Assembly: GCF_024029335.1 (NCBI RefSeq)
Contig: NZ_CP097116.1
Span: 1,302,001 to 1,366,000 of the forward strand
From: Fructilactobacillus myrtifloralis
GTDB taxonomy: Bacteria > Bacillota > Bacilli > Lactobacillales > Lactobacillaceae
Direction of reading: 5' to 3'
DNA length: 64,000 nucleotides
Position 1 is the first letter of the stretch. Each line of letters begins with the position of its first letter. The notes beneath the pieces were generated by a model that saw nothing but the letters and a program-made list of their open reading frames with translations, made no database searches and was not told the origin of the DNA. The position numbers and the translations under genes are program-made. Below, piece after piece: positions 35,568 to 45,323 of the stretch.

Positions 35568-38423
35568 ATGGCTAATGATGTGATCAAAATTCGGGGCGCA
35601 CGGGAACATAATCTCAAGGACGTTAACGTTGATATTCCCAAGGAAAAACTCGTCGTGATGACGGGGCTTTCTGGTTCGGGAAAGAGTTCGTTAGCCTTTG
35701 ATACGTTGTATGCGGAAGGCCAACGGCGCTACGTGGAAAGCTTGTCTTCCTATGCGCGCCAGTTTTTAGGCCAGATGAATAAACCAGACGTGGATTCCAT
35801 TACCGGCTTGAGTCCGGCAATTTCGATTGACCAAAAGACGACGTCGAAAAACCCCCGTTCGACGGTGGGAACCGTCACCGAAATTAATGATTATTTACGG
35901 CTCCTGTGGGCCCGAGTGGGAACGCCGGTTTGCCCGAACGATGGGACCGTAATTCAAAGTCAATCGGTCGATCAGATGATTGATCGAATCATGGAGTTGC
36001 CGGAACGCACCAAGCTCCAGATTTTATCGCCGATTGTGCGGTCCAAACGGGGTCAGCACAAAAAGGTGTTGCAACGCATCAAAAAGGAAGGGTTTGTCCG
36101 GATCATCGTGGATGGAGAACAACACGATGTGAATGACGAACTGGAATTAAGTAAAAATCAGCGTCACGACATTAGCATTGTGATTGACCGAATCGTGGTC
36201 AAACCGGGCATTAACGCTCGGTTATCTGATTCATTAGAAACAGCCCTGCGGTTAAGCGATGGGTACGCCACCCTCGACTTTTTGGGTCAACGGGAACCAA
36301 TGCTCTTTTCCGAACACTATTCGTGTCCGCTCTGTGGCTTTACGGTCGGGCAGTTAGAACCGCGGCTCTTTTCCTTTAATTCGCCGTTAGGAGCTTGTCC
36401 TGAGTGTGATGGCCTCGGGGTGAAACTCGAAGTTGATGAGGACCTCGTGATTCCCGATCCAACTAAAACCCTCCGGGAAGGGGTGATTGAACCGTGGAAT
36501 CCGATTAGTTCGAAATACTATCCGACGTTACTAGAACAAGCGGCGGCGGCCTTTAAGATTGATCTGGATACCCCGTTTGCCAAGTTACCCGCTGCCCAAC
36601 GCGAATTGTTATTGCACGGTTCCAACGGCAAACAGTTCCACTTTCATTATGAAAATGATTTTGGGGGCGTCCGGGATGCCGACGTTCCGTTTGAAGGAGT
36701 CATGACCAACATTGCGCGCCGGTACCGTGAAACCAGTAGTGACTTTACCCGCGATCAAATGCGCAAGTACATGCGGGAACTAACTTGTCAGGCTTGTCAC
36801 GGCTTGCGGTTAAATCCGAAGGCTCTGGCAGTGAAAGTTGACGGGCTTAGCATTGCGGAAGTTTGTGAGCAAAACCTGACGGATGAATTTAACTTCTTCC
36901 AGCAAGTGACCCTCGGCGAACAAGCCACCACGATTGCCAAACCGGTGATTAAGGAAATTAGTGACCGGTTGGACTTCCTGTTGAACGTGGGCTTGAGTTA
37001 TTTGACGCTTTCCCGGGCCGCACGCACACTGTCCGGGGGTGAAGCCCAACGGATTCGGCTTGCCACCCAGATTGGTTCGAATTTATCAGGAATTTTATAC
37101 GTTCTAGATGAACCTTCGATTGGCTTGCACCAGCGCGATAACGATCGGTTAATTAAATCACTAAAACAGATGCGGGACCTGGGCAACACCCTCGTGGTGG
37201 TGGAACACGATCACGAGACGATGCTGGCTGCGGATTACCTGGTTGACGTTGGTCCCGGAGCCGGAGAAAACGGGGGGCGCATCATGGCGACTGGTACGCC
37301 GGCGGAAGTTGCGCAGAACCCCAACTCGTTAACCGGGCAGTATTTATCCGGCCAGAAGTTTATTCCGGTGCCACTTAGGCGGCGGTCGGGAACTGGAAAA
37401 GCGGTTACGATTAAGGGCGCACGGGCCAATAACCTCCAAAACATCACGGTGCAATTTCCACTTGGAGAGTTCAACGTGGTGACGGGGGTCTCTGGCTCCG
37501 GAAAGTCGACGCTCGTAAACGACATTTTAAAACGAGCGTTGGCCCAGAAATTAAACCACAACGCGGCCAAACCAGGCCGGTACAAATCAATTACCGGTTA
37601 CCAACAGATTGAAAAGTTAGTTAGCATCGATCAAAGTCCGATTGGGCGGACCCCGCGCAGTAACCCGGCGACCTATACGGGCGTGTTTGATGACATTCGC
37701 GACCTGTTCGCTAAAACCAACGAAGCGCAGCTCCGGGGCTATCAGAAGGGCCGGTTCAGCTTTAACATCAAGGGGGGCCGGTGTGAAACCTGTCGTGGGG
37801 ATGGAATCCTTAAGATTGGGATGGATTTCCTACCGGATGTGTACGTTCCCTGTGAAGTTTGCCATGGCAAACGGTATAACGCTGAAACGTTACAAGTTGA
37901 GTACAAAGGCAAAAACATTGCTGAGGTGCTTGATTTGACGGTGCAAGAAGCTCTCGATTTCTTTACCGCGATTCCGAAGATTACGCGGAAATTGCAAACG
38001 ATCGCGGACGTGGGCTTAGGCTACGTTAAACTTGGTCAAGCGGCGACGACCCTCTCGGGAGGAGAAGCCCAGCGGATGAAGTTAGCCTCAGAACTACACA
38101 AGCGCTCCTCGGGAAAGAACTTCTACATTTTGGATGAACCGACGACCGGTTTGCATACCGACGACGTCAAGCGGCTCCTACAAGTCCTGCAGGCACTGGT
38201 TGACGAAGGCAATACGGTGTTAATCATTGAACATAACATGGATGTGATTAAGCAGGCCGACCACGTAATCGACCTGGGTCCAGAAGGGGGCGCCGCTGGT
38301 GGGCAAGTTGTGGCCACCGGTACGCCAGAAGAAATTGTGCAGGTTGCCGCCAGCTATACGGGGCAATACTTAAAACCAATTTTAGCGCGTGATACGAAAC
38401 GCACGCAGGCACAGGCAAAATAA
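35568..38423 (+). CDS. uvrA: Excinuclease ABC subunit A
   Basis: DNA damage sensor of nucleotide excision repair. The 951-residue protein has two ABC ATPase modules: Walker [10 protein letters not shown] near 33-41 and GVSGSGKST near 640, with LSGGEAQR signatures in both. Zinc fingers are visible as CPLC...CPEC and CETC...CEVC. The ATG at 35568, with GAGGTG six bases upstream, gives the usual [16 protein letters not shown] start; a GTG nine bases earlier is in frame but less likely. Cotranscribed with uvrB. Confidence 0.97.
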   Translation: MANDVIKIRGAREHNLKDVNVDIPKEKLVVMTGLSGSGKSSLAFDTLYAEGQRRYVESLSSYARQFLGQMNKPDVDSITGLSPAISIDQKTTSKNPRSTVGTVTEINDYLRLLWARVGTPVCPNDGTVIQSQSVDQMIDRIMELPERTKLQILSPIVRSKRGQHKKVLQRIKKEGFVRIIVDGEQHDVNDELELSKNQRHDISIVIDRIVVKPGINARLSDSLETALRLSDGYATLDFLGQREPMLFSEHYSCPLCGFTVGQLEPRLFSFNSPLGACPECDGLGVKLEVDEDLVIPDPTKTLREGVIEPWNPISSKYYPTLLEQAAAAFKIDLDTPFAKLPAAQRELLLHGSNGKQFHFHYENDFGGVRDADVPFEGVMTNIARRYRETSSDFTRDQMRKYMRELTCQACHGLRLNPKALAVKVDGLSIAEVCEQNLTDEFNFFQQVTLGEQATTIAKPVIKEISDRLDFLLNVGLSYLTLSRAARTLSGGEAQRIRLATQIGSNLSGILYVLDEPSIGLHQRDNDRLIKSLKQMRDLGNTLVVVEHDHETMLAADYLVDVGPGAGENGGRIMATGTPAEVAQNPNSLTGQYLSGQKFIPVPLRRRSGTGKAVTIKGARANNLQNITVQFPLGEFNVVTGVSGSGKSTLVNDILKRALAQKLNHNAAKPGRYKSITGYQQIEKLVSIDQSPIGRTPRSNPATYTGVFDDIRDLFAKTNEAQLRGYQKGRFSFNIKGGRCETCRGDGILKIGMDFLPDVYVPCEVCHGKRYNAETLQVEYKGKNIAEVLDLTVQEALDFFTAIPKITRKLQTIADVGLGYVKLGQAATTLSGGEAQRMKLASELHKRSSGKNFYILDEPTTGLHTDDVKRLLQVLQALVDEGNTVLIIEHNMDVIKQADHVIDLGPEGGAAGGQVVATGTPEEIVQVAASYTGQYLKPILARDTKRTQAQAK

Positions 38424-38429
38424 CTTACT

Positions 38430-38456
38430 AAGAATCGTCAGTGACGGTTCTTTTTA
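38430..38456 (+). terminator. Terminator after uvrA
   Basis: AAGAATCGTCA pairs with TGACGGTTCTT, with one G-T pair, then T residues. Confidence 0.75.
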
Positions 38457-38457
38457 A

Positions 38458-38487
38458 TTAGGGATGAAACACCCGGTATGTTATACT
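38458..38487 (+). promoter_or_regulatory. rapZ-yvcK-whiA promoter
   Basis: TTAGGG and TATACT with an 18-bp spacer and a TGT extended -10. About 25 bp before rapZ. Confidence 0.6.
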
Positions 38488-38512
38488 GAAGCAAAGTTTG
38501 GAGGCTAGGACG

Positions 38513-39391
38513 ATGCGAAAAGATGATCAGTTAGTTGTCATAACTGGAATGAGTGGGGCCGGGAAGACCAAAGCATTACAAACCTTTGAAGATTTGGGGT
38601 ATTTTTGCGTGGACAACCTGCCAACGGCGTTGATGGGTAAATTTACGGAATTACTGCGGACGTCCAGTGAAATTAACCAGGTGGCCGTGGTGTTGGACCT
38701 CCGTTCGGCCAAGACCAGTCAAGAAGTGGTTCAGACGTTATTAAAAATGGCGCAAAGTCAAAACGACCACGAGACGGTGCTCTTTTTAGATGCAGCGACC
38801 GAAAAATTAGTGTCCCGCTACGAAGAAAGTCGCCGGGACCATCCCCTCGCCCGGAACGGTCGGGTTGTGGATGGAATCGAAAAGGAACGGGAGCTGCTAG
38901 CAGGGGTGCGCAAGCACGCAAACTGGGTGATTGATACTACGAACCTCAAGCCCCAGGATTTACGGGCGCAGATTATCCAGCGCTTTGAACACCATCAGTT
39001 TGAACAATTCCACGTGGAATTAATGTCATTTGGGTTTAAGCACGGCTTGCCACTGGATGCTGACATGGTCTTTGACGTCCGCTTCCTTACGAATCCCTAT
39101 TATCTGCCGGAACTACGCGAGCAAACGGGACAGGATCGGGCGGTTTATGACTACGTGATGCAACAACCCAGTGCCGACGAATACTTTAACAAGGTCTTAT
39201 CGTTGCTGGAGTTTGAGTTACCCCAGATTAGACAAAGTTCAAAGGCTAGTGAAACAATCGCGATTGGATGTACCGGGGGACAACACCGCTCGGTGGCCAT
39301 GACCGAACGCCTAGCTCACCAGTTACGGGAACTCGGCTACGTTGTAAACGTAACGCATCGTGACATTCAACGGCATAAAGGAGCATCGTAA
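38513..39391 (+). CDS. rapZ: RNase adapter/nucleotide-binding protein RapZ (YvcJ)
   Basis: A 292-residue P-loop protein (Walker A GMSGAGKT, 12-19) with a C-terminal domain carrying [17 protein letters not shown]. In enterobacteria RapZ guides decay of the small RNA GlmZ to control glmS; in B. subtilis YvcJ hydrolyses nucleotides and affects competence, and GlmZ is absent. The ATG at 38513 has a well-spaced GGAGG. It shares one base with yvcK (TAATG), in the standard rapZ-yvcK-whiA cluster. Confidence 0.94.
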   Translation: MRKDDQLVVITGMSGAGKTKALQTFEDLGYFCVDNLPTALMGKFTELLRTSSEINQVAVVLDLRSAKTSQEVVQTLLKMAQSQNDHETVLFLDAATEKLVSRYEESRRDHPLARNGRVVDGIEKERELLAGVRKHANWVIDTTNLKPQDLRAQIIQRFEHHQFEQFHVELMSFGFKHGLPLDADMVFDVRFLTNPYYLPELREQTGQDRAVYDYVMQQPSADEYFNKVLSLLEFELPQIRQSSKASETIAIGCTGGQHRSVAMTERLAHQLRELGYVVNVTHRDIQRHKGAS

Positions 39392-40398
39392 TGGTAGATA
39401 AGGTGGCAAAACGAATTGATCGACCCCGAATGGTTGTGATTGGTGGGGGAACGGGCTTGCCCGTCATTTTGCGCAACTTAAAGAAGCGGGACGTTGACAT
39501 TACCGCCGTGGTAACGGTGGCCGATGATGGCGGCTCCTCCGGGATTTTACGGAATTACATTAACGTGTTACCACCGGGAGACATCCGGAACGTGTTGGTG
39601 GCGTTATCGACGTTACCGCAATTGGAATTAGATATCTTTCAGTACCGGTTTAAATCCTCCGACAAGTTTTTATCGGGACACGCGATTGGAAACCTAATTA
39701 TCACCGCGCTTTCAGAAATGGAAGGGGGCTTCTTTGAGGCCGTCCAGGTGCTAACCCAGATGATGCGGGTGGACGGGCATGTCTATCCGGTGTGTGATGA
39801 GGAACTCGTGTTGCACGCCGAGTTTAGCGATGGTAGTACGTTAGCCGGAGAAGCCGAGATTACGGCAGCTAAAAAGCTGATTAAACGGGTGTGGGTGGAA
39901 GCGTCAACCAATGATCACACCCCGCAGGCCGTTCCCGCGGTAATTGATGCCATTATGAATGCCGATCAAATCGTCTTAGGGCCCGGGAGTTTGTACACCA
40001 GTATCTTGCCTAATTTAATGGTTAGTAACGTCGGCAAGGCGGTCATGGCGACGCCCGCAGAGGTGGTTTATATTTGTAACATCATGACCCAAAAGGGCGA
40101 AACGGATCACTTTACGGATGCCGACCACGTCCGGGTGCTAGACCGCCAGTTAGGTCAGCAGTTTGTCGACACCGTGTTAGTCAATAACCAACCGGTCCCC
40201 GCGAGCTACATTGACCACCAACGCTGGGGGGATGAATCCCAACCGGTGCGTCACGATTACCAGGGGCTTAAGGACCTTGGGTGTCGGGTGATTTCGTCTG
40301 ATTTCTTGGAACTAAAGCATCACGGAGCCTTTCACAACGGTCAATTAGTTTCTGACGAGCTAATTCGGCTCCTCGGGCAACCGAAATTTAACCACTAG
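39391..40398 (+). CDS. yvcK: Gluconeogenesis factor YvcK (CofD-like)
   Basis: A 335-residue protein of the CofD/YvcK family with [16 protein letters not shown] at 16-31 and [11 protein letters not shown] near 48. In B. subtilis and Listeria it is needed for growth on gluconeogenic carbon sources and for cell-wall integrity, and it binds UDP-sugars. It is translationally coupled to rapZ and followed 11 bp later by whiA. Confidence 0.95.
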   Translation: MVDKVAKRIDRPRMVVIGGGTGLPVILRNLKKRDVDITAVVTVADDGGSSGILRNYINVLPPGDIRNVLVALSTLPQLELDIFQYRFKSSDKFLSGHAIGNLIITALSEMEGGFFEAVQVLTQMMRVDGHVYPVCDEELVLHAEFSDGSTLAGEAEITAAKKLIKRVWVEASTNDHTPQAVPAVIDAIMNADQIVLGPGSLYTSILPNLMVSNVGKAVMATPAEVVYICNIMTQKGETDHFTDADHVRVLDRQLGQQFVDTVLVNNQPVPASYIDHQRWGDESQPVRHDYQGLKDLGCRVISSDFLELKHHGAFHNGQLVSDELIRLLGQPKFNH

Positions 40399-40409
40399 GA
40401 GAAAAGCGA

Positions 40410-41342
40410 ATGTCGTATGCAAGTGACGTTAAAAAAGAGTTAACCCGCCTGGAAGTTCATCGCAACAACGCCAAAGCAGAACTAATGGCCCTGATTCGCA
40501 TGAACGGGACTTTAAAGCTCTCCAATAAGCAGTTATCCCTGGAAGTGCAATCGGAAAACTCGGCGATTGCACAACGGATCTACCGCTTACTGATGCAGTT
40601 TTATCACATTCGGGCGAACGTGGTGGTGCGTAAAAAGATGAAGCTCAAAAAGAACAACCTCTACGTCGTCCGGGTTCGCCACCAGGTGGAGGAGTTACTG
40701 GACGACCTGGGGATTCTTGATCACTACCAAATCCGGGAACGGGTGCCGGTTGAACTTTTAGAAGATGATTTGCAGGTGCGTTCGTACCTTCGGGGCGCGT
40801 TTTTAGCCGGTGGTTCCGTGAATAATCCACAAACATCGCGTTATCACTTAGAAATTTACTCGGTCTATGCCGATCACAGTGAGATGTTGACCGAGATGAT
40901 GAATCAGTACCACTTGGGGGCCAAGCAAACGAAGCGACGCAGTGGCTACATCGTGTATTTGAAGGAAGCCGAAAAGATTGCCGATTTCCTCCAGCTAATT
41001 GGGGCCACGAATGCAATGTTGAAGTTTGAGGACATCCGGATCGTGCGCGACATGCGGAACTCGGTCAATCGGTTGGTTAACTGTGAGAATGCTAATATGA
41101 ATAAGGTGGCCAACGCTTCGACCCAGCAAATCGAAAACATCCATTTGATTCAGGACCGGGTGGGCTTAGAATCCTTACCGCCCAAACTCCGTGATGTGGC
41201 AGAAACCCGCTTAAAACACCAGGAGGTCAGCCTGAAAGAACTGGGGAACCTCGTGGCTAATGGCCCAATTTCCAAATCAGGGATTAACCACCGGTTACAT
41301 AAGTTGAACGAGGTGGCAGAAAAATTACGTACGGAAGCATAA
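40410..41342 (+). CDS. whiA: DNA-binding protein WhiA
   Basis: A 310-residue protein with an N-terminal LAGLIDADG homing-endonuclease-like fold that has lost nuclease activity ([22 protein letters not shown]) and a C-terminal helix-turn-helix ([25 protein letters not shown]). It influences cell division and, in B. subtilis, nucleoid properties; in actinobacteria it is a sporulation regulator. Last gene of the rapZ cluster. Confidence 0.96.
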   Translation: MSYASDVKKELTRLEVHRNNAKAELMALIRMNGTLKLSNKQLSLEVQSENSAIAQRIYRLLMQFYHIRANVVVRKKMKLKKNNLYVVRVRHQVEELLDDLGILDHYQIRERVPVELLEDDLQVRSYLRGAFLAGGSVNNPQTSRYHLEIYSVYADHSEMLTEMMNQYHLGAKQTKRRSGYIVYLKEAEKIADFLQLIGATNAMLKFEDIRIVRDMRNSVNRLVNCENANMNKVANASTQQIENIHLIQDRVGLESLPPKLRDVAETRLKHQEVSLKELGNLVANGPISKSGINHRLHKLNEVAEKLRTEA

Positions 41343-41376
41343 AAAAACCACGAGCATTTAATGCTCGTGGTTTTTT
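41342..41376. terminator. Bidirectional terminator between whiA and clpP
   Basis: AAAAACCACGAGCATT and AATGCTCGTGGTTTTTT pair closely; it serves both converging genes and begins within the whiA stop codon. Confidence 0.92.
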
Positions 41377-41384
41377 AGTTCGCG

Positions 41385-41978
41385 TTATTTTTTGTCATCA
41401 CTGTTTTTCATGATGCCATCAATCAAACCGTAATCAACGGCTTCAGAAGCGGTCAGGTAATTATCCCGTTCCGTATCGCGATCGATTTTTTCTAGTGGCT
41501 GGCCGGAGTGTTCTGCTAAGAGCTTGTTAATCATTTTCCGTGCTCGCAGAATTTCCTTGGCAGCAATTTCAATTTCAGTTTGTTGCCCTTGGGCCCCACC
41601 AGATGGTTGGTGAATCATGATTTGGGAGTGGGGGAGGGCAAACCGTTTCCCCTTGGTCCCAGCCGTGGCTAGGACACTAGCCATGGAAGCAGCCATCCCC
41701 ATGACGATCGTTTGCACGTCAGCTTTGATGAAGTTCATGGTATCGTAGATGGCCATCCCAGCGGTAATCACACCACCGGGTGAGTTGATGTAAAGGTAAA
41801 TGTCCTTATCGGAATCTTGGGCATCCAAGAAGAGAAGTTGCGCAATCACGGCGTTGGCCATGTTGTCTTCAATTTCTCCGGAAAGCATGATAATGCGATC
41901 TTTTAGTAATCGTGAGTAGATGTCATATGCGCGTTCACCTTGAGGTGAGTTTTCAACGACAGTTGGAACTAATGGCAT
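41385..41978 (-). CDS. clpP: ATP-dependent Clp protease proteolytic subunit
   Basis: Serine protease barrel that works with ClpX, ClpC or ClpE. The 197-residue protein has the catalytic triad S98 (GMAASMAS), H123 (MIHQPSGG) and D172. A CtsR box lies upstream with the promoter. Directly upstream on the same strand is the AT-rich HipA-like/DUF3037 pair, in place of the ordinary neighbours of clpP. Length and motifs are standard. Confidence 0.98.
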   Translation of the reverse strand: MPLVPTVVENSPQGERAYDIYSRLLKDRIIMLSGEIEDNMANAVIAQLLFLDAQDSDKDIYLYINSPGGVITAGMAIYDTMNFIKADVQTIVMGMAASMASVLATAGTKGKRFALPHSQIMIHQPSGGAQGQQTEIEIAAKEILRARKMINKLLAEHSGQPLEKIDRDTERDNYLTASEAVDYGLIDGIMKNSDDKK

Positions 41979-42035
41979 AGTTGAATCCTCTCTTTCTTAT
42001 TTAAGTTTAATTGGAATTTTTTAATTCGTAAGTTC

Positions 42036-42064
42036 ATCTTACAATGATGGTCAACCAAGGTCAA
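42036..42064 (-). promoter_or_regulatory. clpP promoter
   Basis: On the minus strand TTGACC (42059-42064) and TAAGAT (42036-42041) have a 17-bp spacer. The CtsR heptads cover the -35 box and part of the spacer. Confidence 0.75.
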
Positions 42065-42065
42065 A
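42049..42065 (-). promoter_or_regulatory. CtsR operator before clpP
   Basis: Plus-strand heptads GGTCAAC (42049-42055) and GGTCAAA (42059-42065) with a 3-bp spacer match the CtsR direct repeat (consensus RGTCAAA-N3-RGTCAAA). They overlap the clpP -35 box, so CtsR would repress until heat shock. ctsR is not in the window. Confidence 0.88.
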
Positions 42066-42121
42066 CAAAGAGCTTGAGAGAAATTAAATTCTAATTGTAG
42101 TAATATAATGAATATATGTGT

Positions 42122-42928
42122 TTATTCTTTGATTTTTTCAGAAAAATCAGCTAATGTATCAATTTTAACTTCCATTCCAGTGTCTTCAGATAAGACATCC
42201 TTTAATAAATTCATTTTTTCCTTATATTTAGAATCATCAAGGTCTATATTATTTATAACTATCTGAATATTCTTATTTTTCAATTTATTTTTTACATGTG
42301 TTACTTGAAAGGAAAGTTTTTCTAAAGCATTATCTAAAGAACTATCTTTTTTGTAATCAAAAGTAAAAGGGGCAACTACTGAATTTTTTGTTTCTATAGT
42401 AAAAACAGGTTTTTTATTGTTTTTAGAAAAAATTTTACAATATACATTAGTTAAATGAGCGTCAGTGTTTTTTATCTGCTTTTTTAATAAAGCATTGACT
42501 TTATCAACAGTAATTCTTTGGTTTTTAGGTGAATCATAATATAAATATGTTTTTGTTAAATCGTTGATCTCTTCTTTTAAAGGTTCACTTATCTCAATTT
42601 GAAATACTTTACTAAACCAAAATTCATTAACATATGGTTTTGTTTTTTCTTCCAAGTAATTGTCATTTTTAATAAATTCAAAACGATCATCATTATCTAA
42701 ATTTAAATTATCACTATCAAATTCATAACTTAAAGATTTAAATACTATATCTATATAATCGGGATCATATTCATCATCAAAATAATATATTCTTTGTTTA
42801 TTATTAGTCTTTTTAAATTTGCTTATAGGGATATCTGGACAATGAAAAACAATGCCAACATTAAGAGATTCATCTCTAATTATATCTGGGGTATATTTTA
42901 AAATTGAATAATAAAGTTTATGTTTCAT
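42122..42928 (-). CDS. DUF3037 family protein, partner of a HipA-like kinase
   Basis: A 268-residue protein beginning MKHKLYYSILKYTPDIIRDE and continuing SLNVGIVFHCPD, the hallmark start of DUF3037 (a short aromatic strand, then a NVGV/NVGI motif). The rest is Lys/Asn/Ile-rich with no catalytic motif or membrane segment I can recognise. The ATG at 42928 has a perfect GGAGGAG ribosome-binding site; a longer frame to 42961 exists but lacks that. It overlaps the HipA-like gene by 11 bases, so the two are coupled. Base composition is far more AT-rich than the core genes around it, which suggests transfer. Family members are of unknown function. Confidence 0.75.
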   Translation of the reverse strand: MKHKLYYSILKYTPDIIRDESLNVGIVFHCPDIPISKFKKTNNKQRIYYFDDEYDPDYIDIVFKSLSYEFDSDNLNLDNDDRFEFIKNDNYLEEKTKPYVNEFWFSKVFQIEISEPLKEEINDLTKTYLYYDSPKNQRITVDKVNALLKKQIKNTDAHLTNVYCKIFSKNNKKPVFTIETKNSVVAPFTFDYKKDSSLDNALEKLSFQVTHVKNKLKNKNIQIVINNIDLDDSKYKEKMNLLKDVLSEDTGMEVKIDTLADFSEKIKE

Positions 42929-43736
42929 TGTTTTCTCCTCCTTTCCATCCTGGTAATTCATATCTAATTTGATTTAAGATTCCATTATAATTAGCAAATC
43001 TAAATTTAACAAATTTTTTGCATTGATCTATTTCATTTTGAGGAATACTCCATTCCGAAGGAATGTTAATAAAAAAATTTTCAAAATCATTATCTTTTAA
43101 TTTATTGATTTTTTGGCATATTCCATCAAATGGACTATTTCCATGAATATATTGGTTTAAGTAACTAAAATATTTTTGTCCTTCTAATTCTATTAAAAGG
43201 GGTGGTGTTATTGAATCCTGAATTAATTCGCTGTTAGTCCATAAACCGTTTCTAATTATATGTGTATGGTCTATCATATATATTTTTTTATTTTTTTTAT
43301 TGTATATTAAATTACCCGGATTACTATATCTGTCCTCATTTAACATTAACTCGTCAAATAATAAGATACCGGGGATATCATCTTTATTAGAAGAAGAACT
43401 AATTAGAAGTGGATTAATATTAGTAATACCCTTAGTATATTCAACCGCAAAGCAGGGACCACTACATATATTCAAATCACTTATTTTTTCATCATTGCAA
43501 CTCTTAATCGCTTCATTTGAAAGGTTGGCTATATCGAAATTTAATATGGGAAGTCCTAATTTTTTTGCAATTCTACTAGAAATTAACTCATTGAATGCAA
43601 ATTTATATGTTTCAGTATAGTTATTAAATGTTTTTAAAATATACAATTTTTTGTTGTTTGCTGAAGCTAAGACAGGTTTTGTAACTCCGGCATTCATTAA
43701 TTTATTAATACTAACTATTTCTATAATATTAATCAC
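42918..43736 (-). CDS. HipA-like protein kinase
   Basis: A 272-residue protein of the HipA-like kinase family, shorter than classical HipA (about 440). Kinase landmarks are in order: YILKTF with K35 (ATP-binding lysine), FNE with E50, FDELMLNEDRYSNPGN (D128, D135, N139, N142 as the catalytic loop) and YMIDHTH with D156 (metal-binding, DFG-like). No HipB antitoxin is beside it; the partner is the DUF3037 gene. The start is odd: the only upstream candidate is GTG 43736, directly abutting a GGGGA motif. AT-rich and Asn/Lys/Ile-heavy, unlike neighbours. It may phosphorylate a translation component, or act in phage defence; neither is shown. Confidence 0.75.
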   Translation of the reverse strand: MINIIEIVSINKLMNAGVTKPVLASANNKKLYILKTFNNYTETYKFAFNELISSRIAKKLGLPILNFDIANLSNEAIKSCNDEKISDLNICSGPCFAVEYTKGITNINPLLISSSSNKDDIPGILLFDELMLNEDRYSNPGNLIYNKKNKKIYMIDHTHIIRNGLWTNSELIQDSITPPLLIELEGQKYFSYLNQYIHGNSPFDGICQKINKLKDNDFENFFINIPSEWSIPQNEIDQCKKFVKFRFANYNGILNQIRYELPGWKGGENNET

Positions 43737-43800
43737 TCCCCTTCATATGTACTAATTTCATTAAAAAATATATTAAATTAAGTAGATGAAAGTTAGATTT

Positions 43801-43809
43801 ATTTTAGCA
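43801..43809 (-). promoter_or_regulatory. Possible promoter of the HipA-like/DUF3037 operon
   Basis: Minus-strand extended -10, TGC-TAAAAT, about 65 bp upstream of the GTG start. No good -35 box is seen. Confidence 0.4.
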
Positions 43810-43863
43810 TAAACTAATACCTTTTATTTGAAAATTAGATATTATATAAGCTTAGATATGAAT

Positions 43864-43895
43864 AAAAAAGCAGGTGACCGTCGTCACCTGCTTTA
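43864..43895 (-). terminator. Terminator after tRNA-Arg
   Basis: AAAGCAGGTGAC and GTCACCTGCTTT pair perfectly with a 4-nt loop; on the minus strand it ends in a T-run, so it separates the tRNA from the HipA-like operon. Confidence 0.88.
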
Positions 43896-43898
43896 CAA

Positions 43899-43970
43899 TG
43901 CGCCACGAGGGAATCGAACCCCCATCTCAAGAACCGGAATCTTACGTGCTATCCATTACACTAGTGGCGC
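43899..43970 (-). tRNA. tRNA-Arg (anticodon CCG)
   Basis: Minus-strand cloverleaf of 72 nt: acceptor GCGCCAC/GTGGCGC, D-arm with TAATGGATAG, anticodon stem TAAGA/TCTTG enclosing the loop TTCCGGT (anticodon CCG, reads CGG), and T-arm GGGGGTTCGATTCCC followed by discriminator A. CCA is not encoded. It has its own terminator. tRNA genes are common integration sites, and the AT-rich two-gene module lies just beyond it, but no repeat of the tRNA 3' end was found on the far side. Confidence 0.96.
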
Positions 43971-44039
43971 GTCAGAACACTCTTATTATATTAACGGAAA
44001 TCACCAAAATAATCAACCCTTAAATTAAAAGTGTTTTAG

Positions 44040-44067
44040 TTGCATTCAAAAGGCGATTTGCTATACT
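44040..44067 (+). promoter_or_regulatory. Upstream gap promoter (P1)
   Basis: TTGCAT (44040-44045) and TATACT (44062-44067), 16-bp spacer. It would give a leader of about 140 nt, containing a small ATAGC/GCTAT hairpin. Confidence 0.5.
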
Positions 44068-44142
44068 AAAAATCGTAGTTGGCAAGCGACCGGCTACTAA
44101 TACACGGGTTATAGCAAGCTATCCTGGTTGGGAAGGGAATCA

Positions 44143-44174
44143 CTGACATTTCCTGACAAAAGTGGTACTATAAT
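44143..44174 (+). promoter_or_regulatory. Proximal gap promoter region (P2) with CTGACA direct repeats
   Basis: A perfect TATAAT (44169-44174) lies about 42 bp before gap. Two CTGACA copies (44143-44148 and 44153-44158) are ten bases apart, one helical turn. No ideal -35 box fits, so an activator or repressor may bind the repeats. Confidence 0.45.
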
Positions 44175-44216
44175 TATGTATTAAAATTTAGATATTCCTG
44201 AAGGAGGAAGCCGATT

Positions 44217-45221
44217 ATGACTGTAAAAATTGGTATTAATGGTTTCGGACGAATTGGTCGTCTTGCATTTCGTCGGATTCATGAACTTGGTGCAGAAGGG
44301 ATCGAAGTTGCAGCAATCAATGATTTAACAACCCCTTCAATGTTAGCTTACTTATTGAAGTATGATTCTGTTCACGGTCGTTTCCCTGGTAAAGTGGAAT
44401 CAACTGAAGACTCAATCATCGTTGATGGTAAGAGCATTCCGGTTTACGCAGAACGTGATGCAAAGAACATTCCTTGGGTTAAGAACGATGGTGTTGACTT
44501 CGTACTTGAATGTACTGGATTCTACACTTCCAAAGAAAAATCACAAGCACACTTGGACGCCGGTGCTAAGCGGGTCTTGATTTCAGCTCCTGCTGGTGAC
44601 ATTACTACGGTTGTTCCAGGGGTTAACTTGGACGTCTTGAGCCAAGACGACAAGATCGTTTCTGCTGGTTCATGTACTACTAGTTGTTTAGCACCAATGG
44701 CTTACTGGTTGAACAAAGACTTCGGTGTTAAAGTTGGTACCATGACGACTGTCCACGCTTACACTGCTACTCAAGCATTGCAAGATGGTCCACGGAGCGC
44801 TAAGTTTGCTAACAACCGTTCTGCTGCCGTTAACACCATTCCTCACAGTTCTGGTGCTGCTAAGGCCATTGGTTTGGTTATCCCAGAATTAGATGGTGCT
44901 TTGAAGGGTCACGCACAACGGGTTGCTACGATTGACGGTTCTTTGACTGAATTAGTATCTGTTCTGGACAAGAACGTTACGGTTGACGAAGTTAACGATG
45001 CCATGAAGAGCCACGAAAACGAAGCTTACGGTTACAACGATGACTTTATCGTTTCTTCAGACATCATTGATGATGACCACGGTTCCATTTTCGATCCTAA
45101 CCAAACTGAAATCGTTGAAAACGATGGTTTACAATTAGTTAAGACGGTCGCTTGGTACGATAACGAATGGGGCTTCACTTGTAACATGGTTCGGACTTTA
45201 CTTAAATTCGCTACAATGTAA
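44217..45221 (+). CDS. gap: Glyceraldehyde-3-phosphate dehydrogenase
   Basis: Converts glyceraldehyde-3-phosphate, NAD+ and phosphate to 1,3-bisphosphoglycerate. The 334-residue protein has the Rossmann [10 protein letters not shown] (6-15), the active-site SCTTSC (C153 nucleophile) and catalytic H180 in TVHAYTATQ. The position usually Asn in SCTTNC is Ser here. No cggR regulator precedes it, although cggR-gap is common in Bacillota. Strongly biased codons suggest high expression. It ends at its own terminator before pgk. Confidence 0.97.
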   Translation: MTVKIGINGFGRIGRLAFRRIHELGAEGIEVAAINDLTTPSMLAYLLKYDSVHGRFPGKVESTEDSIIVDGKSIPVYAERDAKNIPWVKNDGVDFVLECTGFYTSKEKSQAHLDAGAKRVLISAPAGDITTVVPGVNLDVLSQDDKIVSAGSCTTSCLAPMAYWLNKDFGVKVGTMTTVHAYTATQALQDGPRSAKFANNRSAAVNTIPHSSGAAKAIGLVIPELDGALKGHAQRVATIDGSLTELVSVLDKNVTVDEVNDAMKSHENEAYGYNDDFIVSSDIIDDDHGSIFDPNQTEIVENDGLQLVKTVAWYDNEWGFTCNMVRTLLKFATM

Positions 45222-45255
45222 TTTAACGATAAGTCGCTCAACTTAATGTTGCTGA

Positions 45256-45293
45256 GAAAAGGCGGAGGAGGGGAAACCTCCCCCGCCTTTTTC
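45256..45293 (+). terminator. Terminator between gap and pgk
   Basis: AAAGGCGG pairs with CCGCCTTT and AGGAGG with CCTCCC around a GGGAAAC loop, followed by T residues. Confidence 0.85.
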
Positions 45294-45323
45294 TTTAATC
45301 TGAAGTAAGAAGGAGGAAATAGC

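Noticed and set aside
42122-43736. Classical HipBA toxin-antitoxin operon
   Set aside because: The kinase is far shorter than HipA, and there is no helix-turn-helix HipB gene on either side.
41979-43971. Integrated element with att sites at the tRNA-Arg
   Set aside because: No integrase gene and no second copy of the tRNA 3' end were found near clpP, so site-specific integration is not supported.
43828-44028. Plus-strand ORF across the tRNA-Arg gene
   Set aside because: It is an accidental frame over the antisense strand of a clear tRNA and its terminator; it has no ribosome-binding site.
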